A stretch of DNA of 64,000 nt from Synchiropus splendidus. Its lineage: Eukaryota > Chordata > Actinopteri > Syngnathiformes > Callionymidae. The translations under genes and the position numbers were made by a program. The first letter of the stretch is position 1. The number at the start of each line of letters is the position of its first letter. Below the pieces are notes generated by a model that saw nothing but the letters and a program-made list of their open reading frames with translations, was not told the DNA's origin and ran no database searches. The stretch is from positions 11,799,501 through 11,863,500 of the forward strand of contig NC_071342.1 of assembly GCF_027744825.2 (NCBI RefSeq), in the 5' to 3' direction. This document shows positions 23,101-35,500 of the stretch, piece by piece.

Positions 23101-26100
23101 AGTCGGGCGGTGTGGTGTGGTGTGTTAGGTTGCACTCACACATTCGGTGGTGGTGATGTGAACCGAGCTGGTGATGTAGGAGAGCCCCTCGTTCATGCTC
23201 ACCTGCAGGTAGATGACCCTGCAGCACATGGAGACGTTATCGTCCTGCTGTGTGCGGCTACAAGATGGTGTCCAAACTCGCTCACTTTCACAAACATGCT
23301 GACATCGACAAAAAAAAAAAAGCACTGATCGTGATGAGGTCAGGGAGTTTCTCCACCCTCTGAAGGAATCTCTCCTACTTGGATCTAACCCAGGACTATA
23401 ATGGGGAAACCACAGACGGCGCTCTCATTCCTCAGCATTTGGTTTTACAGTACGCAGCTCCAGTGGGAGCAGGATGAGTTAAGACTTCGCGAGATGACAC
23501 GCAGTGAGTGGATGGTAACTGCACACAGCTGGACTCCAGCTCACGGTTCGGGGGAAGAATTGAGAAAGACTTCTTGTGAGGAGTTGATGGTTGTGGGGGA
23601 CAGATACAAGGGGGGTATTATTGAGGGTTTAGAATCGAGGGGGTGCGACAGAGGGGAGGTCACAGCAAGGTGGGGGGTGCAGGGAGGAGGGAACAGAGAG
23701 TGGGGGAGGGTCGGAAAAGAGCCCTTCCTGTTTCCACATCCCCTCAGCACTGTCACTCCCTTCTGAGACCCTCAGAGAGCCGCCTCCCATTCATTTCATT
23801 CAATCATCAGCACTGTTAGTGTGGTCTTCCATATCAGGGCCCCAGGAGAGGACATGAGATTCAGCCAGTTTTAGAGAAAATCACTTGGATCCTTTTGTCA
23901 GGACTATACATAAAATACGCAGTTTCCATCTAAATGCAGAGTTTGAATGTTCTGTAGCTCTAGCTATGAGGAGTCGTAGCCACCTGCCCGACTCACTTTC
24001 GGGGTCTGACCCTCCCTCTAGTCGCCTGGCTCTGGAAACTTCTGCTTGAAACTCATCAGACAGATGTTGCTGTCCTCCTTCGGGGGGGCCCTGCAGCAAT
24101 CTACAGCTGAGCTACAGCTTGCTCTTTAGCAGCAGTTAGCAGGTTAAGCTGTGCCGACTCTGAGCTAATGGGCCACGATGCTACACGGAGGGACGGATCC
24201 TTCAGGCTCCTTTTCTAATGTGTAATGATGTGACTTGTTGGAGCTGCTCGCTGGATGTTTTCGTGTGGACCTTCATCCAAACCCACAAGGGACGCAGCGG
24301 CGAAGTAAGAGGCCAGAATTTGAGCCAAAAAAAATTCCTCTGGTAAGTCGCACGAAGATTCAAAGCCCATTCACTCGGCTCTGAAGACGAGGTCAAACCA
24401 GAGGAGGAATTTAAGTGACAGCAACAAGACAGAAGATGACTGCGAGGTGTCTGAGGCTGCAGGCCGCCATATCTAATTATGCAGCGGCCTGCAGGCGGCC
24501 GGGCCGAGGGCCGGCTCCACGCCGAGCCGGGCCCCTGGCGTCCAGTCCAGAGCCGGAGCCCCTCGGAGGACAACTTTGAAACAGCCCCAGCGACTCTTCT
24601 CGCACGTTCTCTCCTCGAAGTGTCGGGCCGAGACAGGGATCCGTCCCAGACACACCCAGGCGGCGAGACTCTCATTAAGTCATGTTCTTGGGCTCTGCTG
24701 CTGTTGTCCCCCGTGATTGGTGTCTGGCTTCGTTAGCGGTGACAAACACTGATTGATCACAGACACTGAATGACTTTGGCCCTAATTTCTTGAAGGACAC
24801 ACTCATCTCGCCCGCTCGCCAGCACATCAGCCATCAGCCGCGGACGTGAACAAAGTTTGAGGATGAGCTCACCTGCCGACTTCCTCCACCACCGGAGCTG
24901 TGCACAGCAGGATGGTGTTTTCGATTCTGGCTGGTCTCTCATCTGCGCAGAAGCAGGACACCAGCCCAACCTTTAAAGCCTGTCCCTTATTTGTTAGGGA
25001 ATAAAAGCTTTGCTTGTATTCAGCCCTCGCACGTTTGTCACCCCGGAACTCACCCACTGTGTGCGTGTCGTTCAGTTTGAAGCTGCAGAAGACCTGGTTG
25101 GTGTCTCTCGCGTGGAGGAAGCCGTTGCCTCTCACGACGACCTGGAAACTATCTGCAACAGACCGTGTTTAACACGTGAGCACATTCTTTTTCACATTTT
25201 TCATCAGGACAAAATAGAATAATCGATCAGAGTAGGGCTGCAATGATTAGTTGACGTCATCGATAACAACAAAAATTTGATGCGTCGTGTTGCTGTTAAC
25301 ACACACAGGCCGCAGGATGGGCATCAAGAACTGGTTGTTATTCAGAAGCAGCGAGAAAATATCACATTCTCTGGAATCATTAAGATATGTAAATTTCTGT
25401 TCCTTTTATTGGTTCCTGACTGGGGTCCGACTCCAACTGGCCACCGTCGCTGTCGGGCTGACCGCCTCAGTCACAGCCACGGAGGAGTTTGAGTGGCGTC
25501 GGGTCGTCGTGTTCAAAAGCGTGGCTTTGTTTTGCTTGCGAAGATAAGGGGTCTAAAGCATGTACGTTGTAAGTAGTGAAGTGTCTGAACTGTCTCTCCT
25601 CCTCCTAACAATAACCAGAACTGAACTAGGGAGCTACGCTGAACACATTGTTTTAGATTATTATTCAAATAAGACCTTTTGATGTGGTTGTTGATCAGAC
25701 ATTTTATATGGGATACATATACAGGGGTTGGACAAAATCATGGAAACACCTTAAAGCTAAAAAAGCCTGACAGTGATGATTTTAAATTCTTCTCAAGCAG
25801 CAATAAAGACCTCCGTTTTAAAGAACTGGAGCTCTCTGTCAAGTGTTCTATGCTTCATACTTCACAGGGTTGATACATGGTCCTGGGTTATGTGTCATGA
25901 TTTTAATATACGTGTTTAATCATGTGTGGCGTCTGAGTATCACGGTGAGATGATTTAAGCAACTTTAGGTTCAACAGAAATTCAAAATGGGTCCAAACAA
26001 AGGCCATCGCGATTACGACGAAAGATAATGACTAGATCAGTGGACAACGAAAATAATTGTTTCAACCCGTGGCTCGGGGACCCACACTGGGCCACCACTT

Positions 26101-26461
26101 GCTTTTGGTTCCTGACCATTTTCCTCAACATAATAACGTTGCATTAAATGTGAGATTCCAGTCGCAATTTATTTTCCTTTAACACACTTTTAACTGTTGC
26201 ATTTCCTTCTTGATATGGGTCACTGCTTGTCCTGTAGGGGCCCCGAAAGTCAGGCCAGTCCAGACCCTCTGCATTAGAATGTTTGTTTTTCAAAAAGGAG
26301 CATCCTGGTCCATCTCTTCCGCTCACACGAGCAAGTAGAAACTCGTGCACGCTTCATTACGGCTCATTTATATCGGTGTACGTGTGGAAAGGCCGTAATA
26401 TGCTCCAGTGGTGCCACAGCTACAATAGTTTCTCTTCGCAAATGTCTCAGAAGCCAAGAGG

Positions 26462-26507
<46 letters not shown>

Positions 26508-29500
26508 TCTTTGACCTTTAGCTCCCCCCGGGCATTGTTAAAGCGCACTGACAGAAGCTTGCCAGCATATGCTGGAGTGTCTATGTGGCTGCTACCCAGC
26601 ATATGTTAGAGAGCGAGGAAAAAACACTCGCTGAAAAACATGCCTGCAGGGCTGACAACACCACGGCACTGTCAAAGTGGGTCCGACTCACCTATGGTAC
26701 CGTGGCATGACAGTAGCGGCATGTGTGCGAAGCTTCCGTCTACGTGTTGCAACATAGCCGCGCACACGTATGTGCGCTTCCTTTGCGTATGTTTGCGTGT
26801 GTCTGACAGCGAACTGTCTTCTCCTCCAGCAGAATTGTGGGTAATAGAAGTGAACATTCGTCACACCTTTAACATTTGAAGCTCCTGCCTGCAGAGGAGG
26901 AAGTAAAAACATGACCATGTGCATGTGGGTGCATATGTGACAGTGTTGTCTGAAAGGTCAGAGCAGCCTCTATAGAATATCATATATACAGATGCACAGA
27001 ATGAGTCAGTGTGCGTAGGCGGGCCAAAAATATCTCCAGTGATTTCATGCTTATTTCCACTAATGGTATACTTTGTGAATGTTTTTTTTAGCAACACGCA
27101 CATACAACTCTGGAACACTGTTGACTACACTTATAGGAAGAGAGAGTCGCTGCTTAGACTTCGATCAGTTCCCACAAGTGAATCGGCAAGCACTCATCCC
27201 AAAGTTCCTCTGGTGAGCATGTCAAACAGAGAAGACTGGCCTGCAACAAAATGACATTTTATAGAGTTTTACCATGTAAAAATAGCACTTCAGCCTATAC
27301 TGCCATAATGCTCTGCAACCATTGAAGCTCTCAAGTGTTTTGACAAGCCTGACTAGGACATATTATGTATCACTTATCAGCGCACAGTTGCACTGTAACG
27401 TCAATTGCACACTTCAGTGGTGTGAAAATGGACACCATCTTTGATGGAAACATTTCCAGAACTGTATACACTTTGAAAATAGCCATCCGAATCGTCTTTT
27501 TTCCCCTTATTTACTGCTACAGCTGGCATTTTTTTATATTTTACATAGCAAGTAGAAGATCACAGACAAGATATAACCAGACGCAGGAAGTCTTTCTTAG
27601 TAAAACCATAACAAATCTGGGCTCATCAGCGCCTATTTGGGGCCTAAACCCCCCCCCCCAAAAACTAAGGTTGCTCGTCCTAAGCTGACTTCAACATGTG
27701 GACGCCTCATGTTCTGACATTCTGCAGGTTTAAGATGACCTTTGAAGAAGTCTGGAAACACACCAGTGGGTGTTTGTGTCACATTTTTGGAAATTCTTTA
27801 AAGAACTATTGCGGTGTTCAACAAGCTGCATTAGCACAAGGAAGAAAACCTGCAGCCATCTGTAACGCGCACTTGGTCTCCCACGCTTCACAGCTTGAGT
27901 AATGCTCTTTCAGCGTTATGAACAATAACGGAGTGATTTGAAAAATAAGAGTCACACTCCAGTTGCCATAGTGAGAGAACTGCTTAATATTCACTGTTCT
28001 AACTGGTGTGATGAAAAGCTGCTCCGTGCTATATGGTTGGTGAATATTGATGAGGACACTGGTGCGACTCTTGTTTCCGGCAGTTTGCTTGTGCTCATGT
28101 TATTTGGCTTTTTCACATAAGTAAAATCTAGGATATGCCAAACTCAAATTTCTGTTTGGAACAGTAAGAACTGAGTCACAACCTACTGAAAAGTAAACAC
28201 TCTGACTTTTGAAAATTATACTACGCAGAGCTTCAAATGACCTTGGTGAGTCCAGCAGATGATTTTCAATTTTCAATATTTTTTTTCACAATTTTCTCTT
28301 CCTAGTTGATCATATTTTTAAATATTTACTCATATATACATATATTAATATGCCAAAGATTCATACAGCTAATTCTCTGATTAAAACACCATGACTTTCT
28401 ATCTTGATATTTCTATTTTTATTGGTATACAAGGTGCTGTTTAAATTATTTTATCATTAAACTTAAAAATATTTATTCCCCATAATGCCAATTAAATAAT
28501 TTTCTGAGGCTATGTTGGCTTTTTCATCGCAGAAAATATTTATTTTATATGAAAAGCGTTATATTTCATTATTATCCCACATATTTCTCGAGGATGATTC
28601 AATAAATTTCGGATTTCTTCCATATCTGTATATCATATCTCTGTTATATCCTCATTTTCACAGATGTTCACTCAAATATGTTTTAAAACTTTGCCTTTAA
28701 TGTTTATCATTCTTTTACTTTAAAAAAAAACGTTGCCACTTAGGTATTAAAGCACGGAGAAAACTTCAGTGCCAGTGTTGTAGTTTGAGAATTGTTTCAG
28801 CATTTTGTTTCCATGAGTCAGCTCTGTGTTTTAATACATTCATAAGTATTTTTGGACCTTTCCTCTCTCCAAAGACAGATTACTTTTCTCTCTTCCAGAT
28901 CACTAACCAGGGGGTCTTAGCTGCTATCATTCCTTGGCTGCAGATGGTGCAGCAGTGGGGCTCTGTCCACATGCTTATGCATTAATGCAATATTATTATC
29001 ATAATAGTCACTTTTTATGATTATGTTTCATTTTTTCAGAACTGTCAAACATAATGAAATCACCCATTATCACGGCGGGATAAGACTAGTTGCTATGATA
29101 TTCACTGTGACACACACCGACACACTGGCGAGGGATTGATGGGCTGAAAGGTCAGGGTTGTCAGACACATGGTGGGCAGGACTGGTGCTGCCCCGCTGAC
29201 TTCCCACACACGCTGCTGCCCTCTCCTCGTTGCTCCCTGCCAGTCTCTGACCACACGTCCGACTACATCTTCACCTGAGACTTTGACGAGGACGCGTTAC
29301 TGTGTGCACTGTCTATAAGAGTGTGTGTTGTGTATAAAAAAAAAGGGGTATGGCTTGTCCCAACTGTGGTCCTCAATCACATTAGTACGATGGGACAGTG
29401 GAGGGCAGGGAGGGGCGAGAACGGTGGGGTGGAAAGGGTCAGACGCTAATGAAAGCAGCAATCTCTGCTGTCATGTTAGATCTGAGGTCTACGTGAGTGT

Positions 29501-32500
29501 GTGTGTGTGTGTGTGTGTGTAATCAGTGCTGTCATGTCTGATAGTGGGGCCCAATGTTCACTGTCCAGTCTGATGGCCTGTTTGCAGGCAGCTCGGCCTG
29601 GTCACTTCACATCAACATGAGGGACGTGTGTGACTGTGTGCACGAGTGTGTGTTACGGGAAAACATTTAATCTAATCATCGTCGCCGTGCTTATAGAACA
29701 ACGCATTGTTCCTGAGAATCCTTGCATCTTGGGAAAGTGAAACTTCATTTGCCGCGTTTTCCCACGGCAGTTCTCTGGTGTGTGTTTTTCTTTGAGGCAA
29801 AACTGCACATTCTTACCTTCATGCTTGATGTTATGCAACAATTATTTTGAGATTCATTCTGTACATTTGTAGTAGGAGTCAAGTCAAGAGAATGATGTGG
29901 CCCCCAGGGCCTGAATTTGACATGCTTTTTGTAGCAAACTGAAATCTTTACCTCATATTTTTGGCATTGTATGTATTGTATGTATGTATTGTATTTAGGC
30001 CACTCGCTGCCATGTCACTATCATTTCCCTCAATGACATTTGTGCCAAATAATTCCTCTCTGCTATACACTCAATGTTAAAAATTAGGGAGGGGCGACAT
30101 GGACGAAAAAGTTATCGCCATAAATGTTGTAATTTCGGCAGTAACAATAATTATCACGATAAATACATTTTCATTTTATTCAATGTTGGACACTCCAGTC
30201 TCTCTTGAAACTGTTTTATGATGAAACTTATAAGTGGAGTTTGTCTCCAACATCATTATTTGTTTATGTTTGAATATAATCGTTAACTAAGTGTAGAAAT
30301 TCAATGTTTCACGTCTCAGGTAGAACCTGCTCGTGTATGACAGACTGCTCTGCCAGCTTTATTTAGGGGGTAAATTGAGTCGTCTGTCTGCTGTATCTCA
30401 TGTCTCTTAACAGTTGACTTTAACAATAGACCAGTCTGGATGCATTTCCTAGATGTTACTGAAGAAAGATTAGAAATAATGTGAATAAATGATCATTTAG
30501 TCATATTTAGTCAGCATTAGCGCTGCCTGTGAGAGTGTGTCCGTGAACTCTAATGGGGACGTGGAAGAGGACACCTATGCCAATACCAGAGCGGGGCTCC
30601 ATCCAATATCCAACTATTTTCAACACGGAGTTTCGCCGAGGCGCCAGCGCGGCGGGAGACCTGCATGTGCTGATATGAGCTAAGGCAGACGACCGCGTCA
30701 GAGAACCTATGAGGACCACTCCATCTAATACAATAAACACCGATCCAGAGACTCAGAGTCGACCAGTGTCATTATAAAGGATCCCTGTGTTAAAAATAAA
30801 CTTAAAACTACTATCGTGAACCAAAAGTCCACCACACTCTCTGTCACACGGCGGTGTCGGCTGTCAAACGCCGTGGAGCTGGAGAGCACGGTGGTCTCAT
30901 CTTGTTCATGTGTGCAAGTCCAATGCAGCAAGTGAGCTGTGTGTGTTTATCGAATTTATCGTGAGATGCAGAATTGTCTCCATGGAGATTGTGTTTGGCG
31001 GAATATCGTGTAGTAAGTTAAGTTAGCGCCCATCCCTACTAAAAATGTAAATATTTTTTCTGCTTTTGCACAGCTGGTTGTCCAGTTCCAGATTTCACAA
31101 AAATCTAAGAAAATACTGGAGCCAAGACAACAAAAAATGTTTTCTTTTTAAACCTCTTTAAGAGACCTTCACAGTAAAACCAGCGCTGTGTGGCCTTAAC
31201 TCTGTTCTTTGACCTCTGCTAATTAGGCCAGACTCCCGTCTAAAATGAGATTCTTAGTTCACTGACCATTAGGCGGCTCATCCATCGAACAGCAGATGAG
31301 GCTGTTGGGGGATATTTATATTCATGGGGATGATTCACTGACTTCTAGGCCGCCCAGAAGAAGCTCATTTAAAGATGAAGATAACCTTCTCCTTGTCCTC
31401 CCCTTTATGCCCGGGCCTCGGGGGCGCTAAAGCTCTCTGTTAATACATTTGTGTCAAAGCTAATCCATCGCTCCTAAGTGTACATCTCTTTCCAATCATC
31501 TCTCTGTCTCGACCTTCTTGAACCGCCTTGCCAAGGATGGTGGGGTGAAGCAGGGAGGCAGGGTTAAGCGCAGGAAGAGGGTTCAGCAATCACGATATGC
31601 GATGTGATAACTAGGCCAGAGAGGCAGCCATGCTGAAAGATTCCCGGCTAATTCCTCCGACCAAGTCCGTGTTCCCCTCCCCTCCTCTCAGCCACATGCT
31701 GGGGCGAAGCCGCTATGTTAATTTCCTGCGGCCGCGAATGACAATACGCTCTCTGTCAGGGAGCCTTTCCTTAACTCGGCGTCCGGCTGGTCATCGGACA
31801 CACAAATAAGAGCACGAGCACAAACCAACTGTTCTCGATGACTCGACAGTGAAGACAACGCTCGTGTTAATTCAACTTGGTTTCAGAGCGGTGATAAGAT
31901 GTACCTCCTGCACACACGCTGGACGGCTCCACTGCCAGAATCTCAATGCAGGACTTCTTGATGATCTAAGCGTGGCAGGAAATGGAAATGAGATCCATGA
32001 TGCATGTACGAGTGTGTGTACATGTGTGGGGTGTTTGCATCATACCGAGTCAATGATACCCCGGAGCGCTTGGAAGCCTCCCCACACTGGGAACACGTGT
32101 TCCACAGTATCTGCGATGGTTGCCAGCTACAGAAACACACAGGCAAAAGCAGATTGGCATCCTCCGCTTGGACATCTCCTCTAGCCTTCCGCTCCTCATA
32201 CCTGGGTCTGGTTAAATTCTTTGACCCCTACACAGTAAACAATGGCTCCCATCGACCTGGCCCGCTGAGCCTAGAAGACAAGACGACGTCAACAACAGAG
32301 ATTTACGGATCAATTTGATTTTCCTAAACAGCCCGTCGTGTTTCTTCTGTGGAAGATTAGAAAAAGATGTTAAGCAAACAAGCATTACCAGTCTAGACTG
32401 GATCGTACTACCTCACAGATCAGGAATCTAAGTCTGAGGTGGAAGGTGGTAGTCTTTGGCGAGTTAAGAGAGGAGAAAATGCAGATGTTGAATGGCGAAA

Positions 32501-35500
32501 ACTGCTTCTTCCCAAACCTCTCGCACACTATTCTTTATATCAATAAATTTAATCCTGGCTGAACAGGATATGCTTATTCATGAATGTAAACTTCTAAAGG
32601 TGACCATCATTACTGCTTGAACTGTTGCAGTGTATTATGGAACTTGAAAGACAGCAGTTTGACACACCTGAATCAGAAAGCCTCCTGCATTTAATATAAT
32701 AACTGATGTAAGGCCAGTTATAATAAAGTAATAATTACCGTGTACTAAATAATAACCAAAATACCAATAGGAGCATGAGAGCAAGTCTGGTCACTGCTGT
32801 TTGAATAGACGTATGAATGAATAAAAGCCACTTGGGAGAGTGAGTAAAGCAGTAAAGATGTATTAGCTTGGAGAAAAAAAAACCTCATGTCTCACCTCTC
32901 TTTGAGCCGTGTCGAACTGCCAGTTATTCAGCTCCCCGTCTGTTAGAGCGATAATGACACTGGCCGTTCCTGTCGAGTGTGACACAACCAAGATGATCTC
33001 CATTATAACTGCATTATCAGTCAAGATTTATTATCGTAGTAAGTCAAGACTTTACCGTGATTCTCTTGGTAAATCTGGGTATTGGCCTACAAAGACAACA
33101 ACAATAAGACTTAAAACTATGCTCTGACACAGTCAAACTCAGCTGAGCCAATTCTCCATGTTATATCTTCAAAATTGAATATACAATTTTACCATTTCCA
33201 GGCCTAAATTCATGAATGTGTCTCCTCCAGGAACAACTTTCCTCAGGGCGGTCAGCCCCTCTGTGATGGCCTCCCTGCGGGATACATGGACGTGGCAGCA
33301 GAAAAGTAGACAGAGACAAACAATCCGTTTTCTGGGTAAACATTATGAGGTGGGGAGTGTATTTGGGTCAGGACTTTTAAATGGGTGTTTCCTGTCCTCT
33401 TCTGTTATCTTTCTTATGAGTGTTTTGAATGACATGATCACACAGAATGGAGCTGAGATAATTATACAACACATTATCATTAAATTGTGGTGGGAAAAAA
33501 AAATCATTATCCTTTTGTGGAGAGGTTAATCCAGCCCATCTAGTTCAGTTTGAAAGTGCCACGTTGGTATACTTTTGTCCCATTTCTTGCCAAACCACCA
33601 CCCACTTTTCTCAAAACATATACAATTATAAATAATATTTATCACTGTTGTAACAGTTGACACTCCCACAGTAAATATGGATATTGTTTTTGCTCTTCCT
33701 TTAGAGATTTTCTACATTTATAAAAGACCAAAAATAGTGATGGTTTATGACACTTCAATGGGATTAGAAGTCGACTGGATGTTTAATCTGACCTTGAGAT
33801 TAAATTCCTCGAATAAGCCTTTGTATCACGAAGACCAAGAGGAATGTCAACAGAGTTTAATCTTGTTTTTGATCATGATTTGATCACAGTCAGCTGGCAA
33901 AAATATCCCTGCAGCTCACAAGTGTGGACCTGCGTACATGAGTTCGGGGACTCGGGTCTGGGTCGTACCTGTTCTCTGTCAGCTTCATGATGATATTTCC
34001 TCTTGTGGAGAACACTATGAAGGACATTCTCAGCATCGGGCTGCAACAATAACACCCACAGATTTTCAAAACAGAGCGGAACTGAGAATAAACCATAGCA
34101 CAGTATTTTATGATTTAAAATACCTGATAAACTTCTCAGCCAGTTGCTTCACAAAGGAGTAAATCTCAATCCAGTGATGCTTCACGCTACCAGATCTGAA
34201 AATTGAAACTCATTAGGTCACATGCTTCCGACTGAAAAAACTGCATTTGTCTTGTGTACAGCTCCTCACTGCAACATGTTTTAGGATGCTGACATCACAC
34301 CAAAAGATTAACTTGGAGGTGAACTTCCTCCACCATGTGTGGACTCGAGGTGTGTCCTCACAATAGCAGGCGCGTGTGTGATGGTTCCCCTAATTGACCC
34401 TTTCAATCTTATTATTATATCCCACCGTGAGATGGGATAATTATAGTGGTTAGCGGCGGTGACACATGAGTCGAGCGAAAAGACAACACAGCAATTTGAA
34501 GCCACATAAACAGGAATGCTGTCTCCTCCATGTGTGATGATATTTGGCTTCTGTTCGACTGGAACTGGAGGTGAAAGCTCCTGCGTATCCTGCTACTGTT
34601 GGGTCCGTGACACTCTCCTTAATGAAGCCTGGTCCCGGGGGGGCTGCTAATGGGGGCTAATTGCTGCTGGGCCAGAGGGTTGAGGTTTAGACAGGGACAG
34701 ATGCAGCAGTCTGCCTCTAGCAGCCACCATGTAAAACCCAGCTGGTCAGTGTGTGTGTGTGTGTGTGTGCGCACTGTACTGTTGTTTATGGGCACAGGAG
34801 TGTGTGAGGGGGAACAGATGGTCCCACTGAAGACAGACAGTCCAACAACAGGTTGGGGGTCCGCAGTGTGAAAAGACTGCAACATGAACTGCGGAGGGGT
34901 GCTGGACTGACACTCAGCAGGGGGGACACGCTAGTGAGGGTTGAACCGTCCGACGACATCAAACGCCACACTACAACTGAGGGAGGGTCTGCATGTGAAG
35001 AGCTGGGGTCGTAAAGAGAGAGAAAGTCTGGGCTCGTGCATGATTGTCCTTTTGTTCTGAGGTTTAAACAATCGCTTCCTCCTCTACCAAGACCCTTCCT
35101 CTGAAGAAAGACAGAGCACAGCTTTGTTCACAGAGATTACATTTGTAGTCGGCTGATACGATCTTTCCAGTAGGAAACAAGGACTCTCTGTCACATCACT
35201 GTGAGCATAGTTTTGTTATTACATTGTTATTATACGCATGTTTTACATGTAGCACTCATCTTCTATAGTTGACACTCTCTCATATATCTTATGTGGGTGA
35301 CTACATTCCACCTTCAGCTAATAACGTCTCACACATCAAGCTCTTCGACAGACAAAAGCGTATAATTCTTGTTGTGGGTTAACAGCAGCCTGATATTTAG
35401 TGTGTAAAGGAATGTGAGTCGCATTTTACCCCTCAAATGTTTGAGTCCATTTTGTGGGTTGGACTTCCGAGAAGAGAGTGAGTGAGGAGGTGAAAACAGC

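Larger units (their letters stand above)
25153..31904 (-). other. antxr1 intron 9 (6.75 kb, largest intron)
   Basis: The intron contains an hAT-like relic at 25232-26076, GT microsatellites at 26466-26500 and 29496-29520, a 14-bp palindrome CCAGCATATGCTGG at 26562-26575, a complete non-autonomous hAT-like element at 30085-31038, and a block of complex sequence at about 31230-31800 that may be regulatory. AT-rich sequence at 28.1-28.8 kb appears featureless. No extra exon was recognised. Confidence 0.6.
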
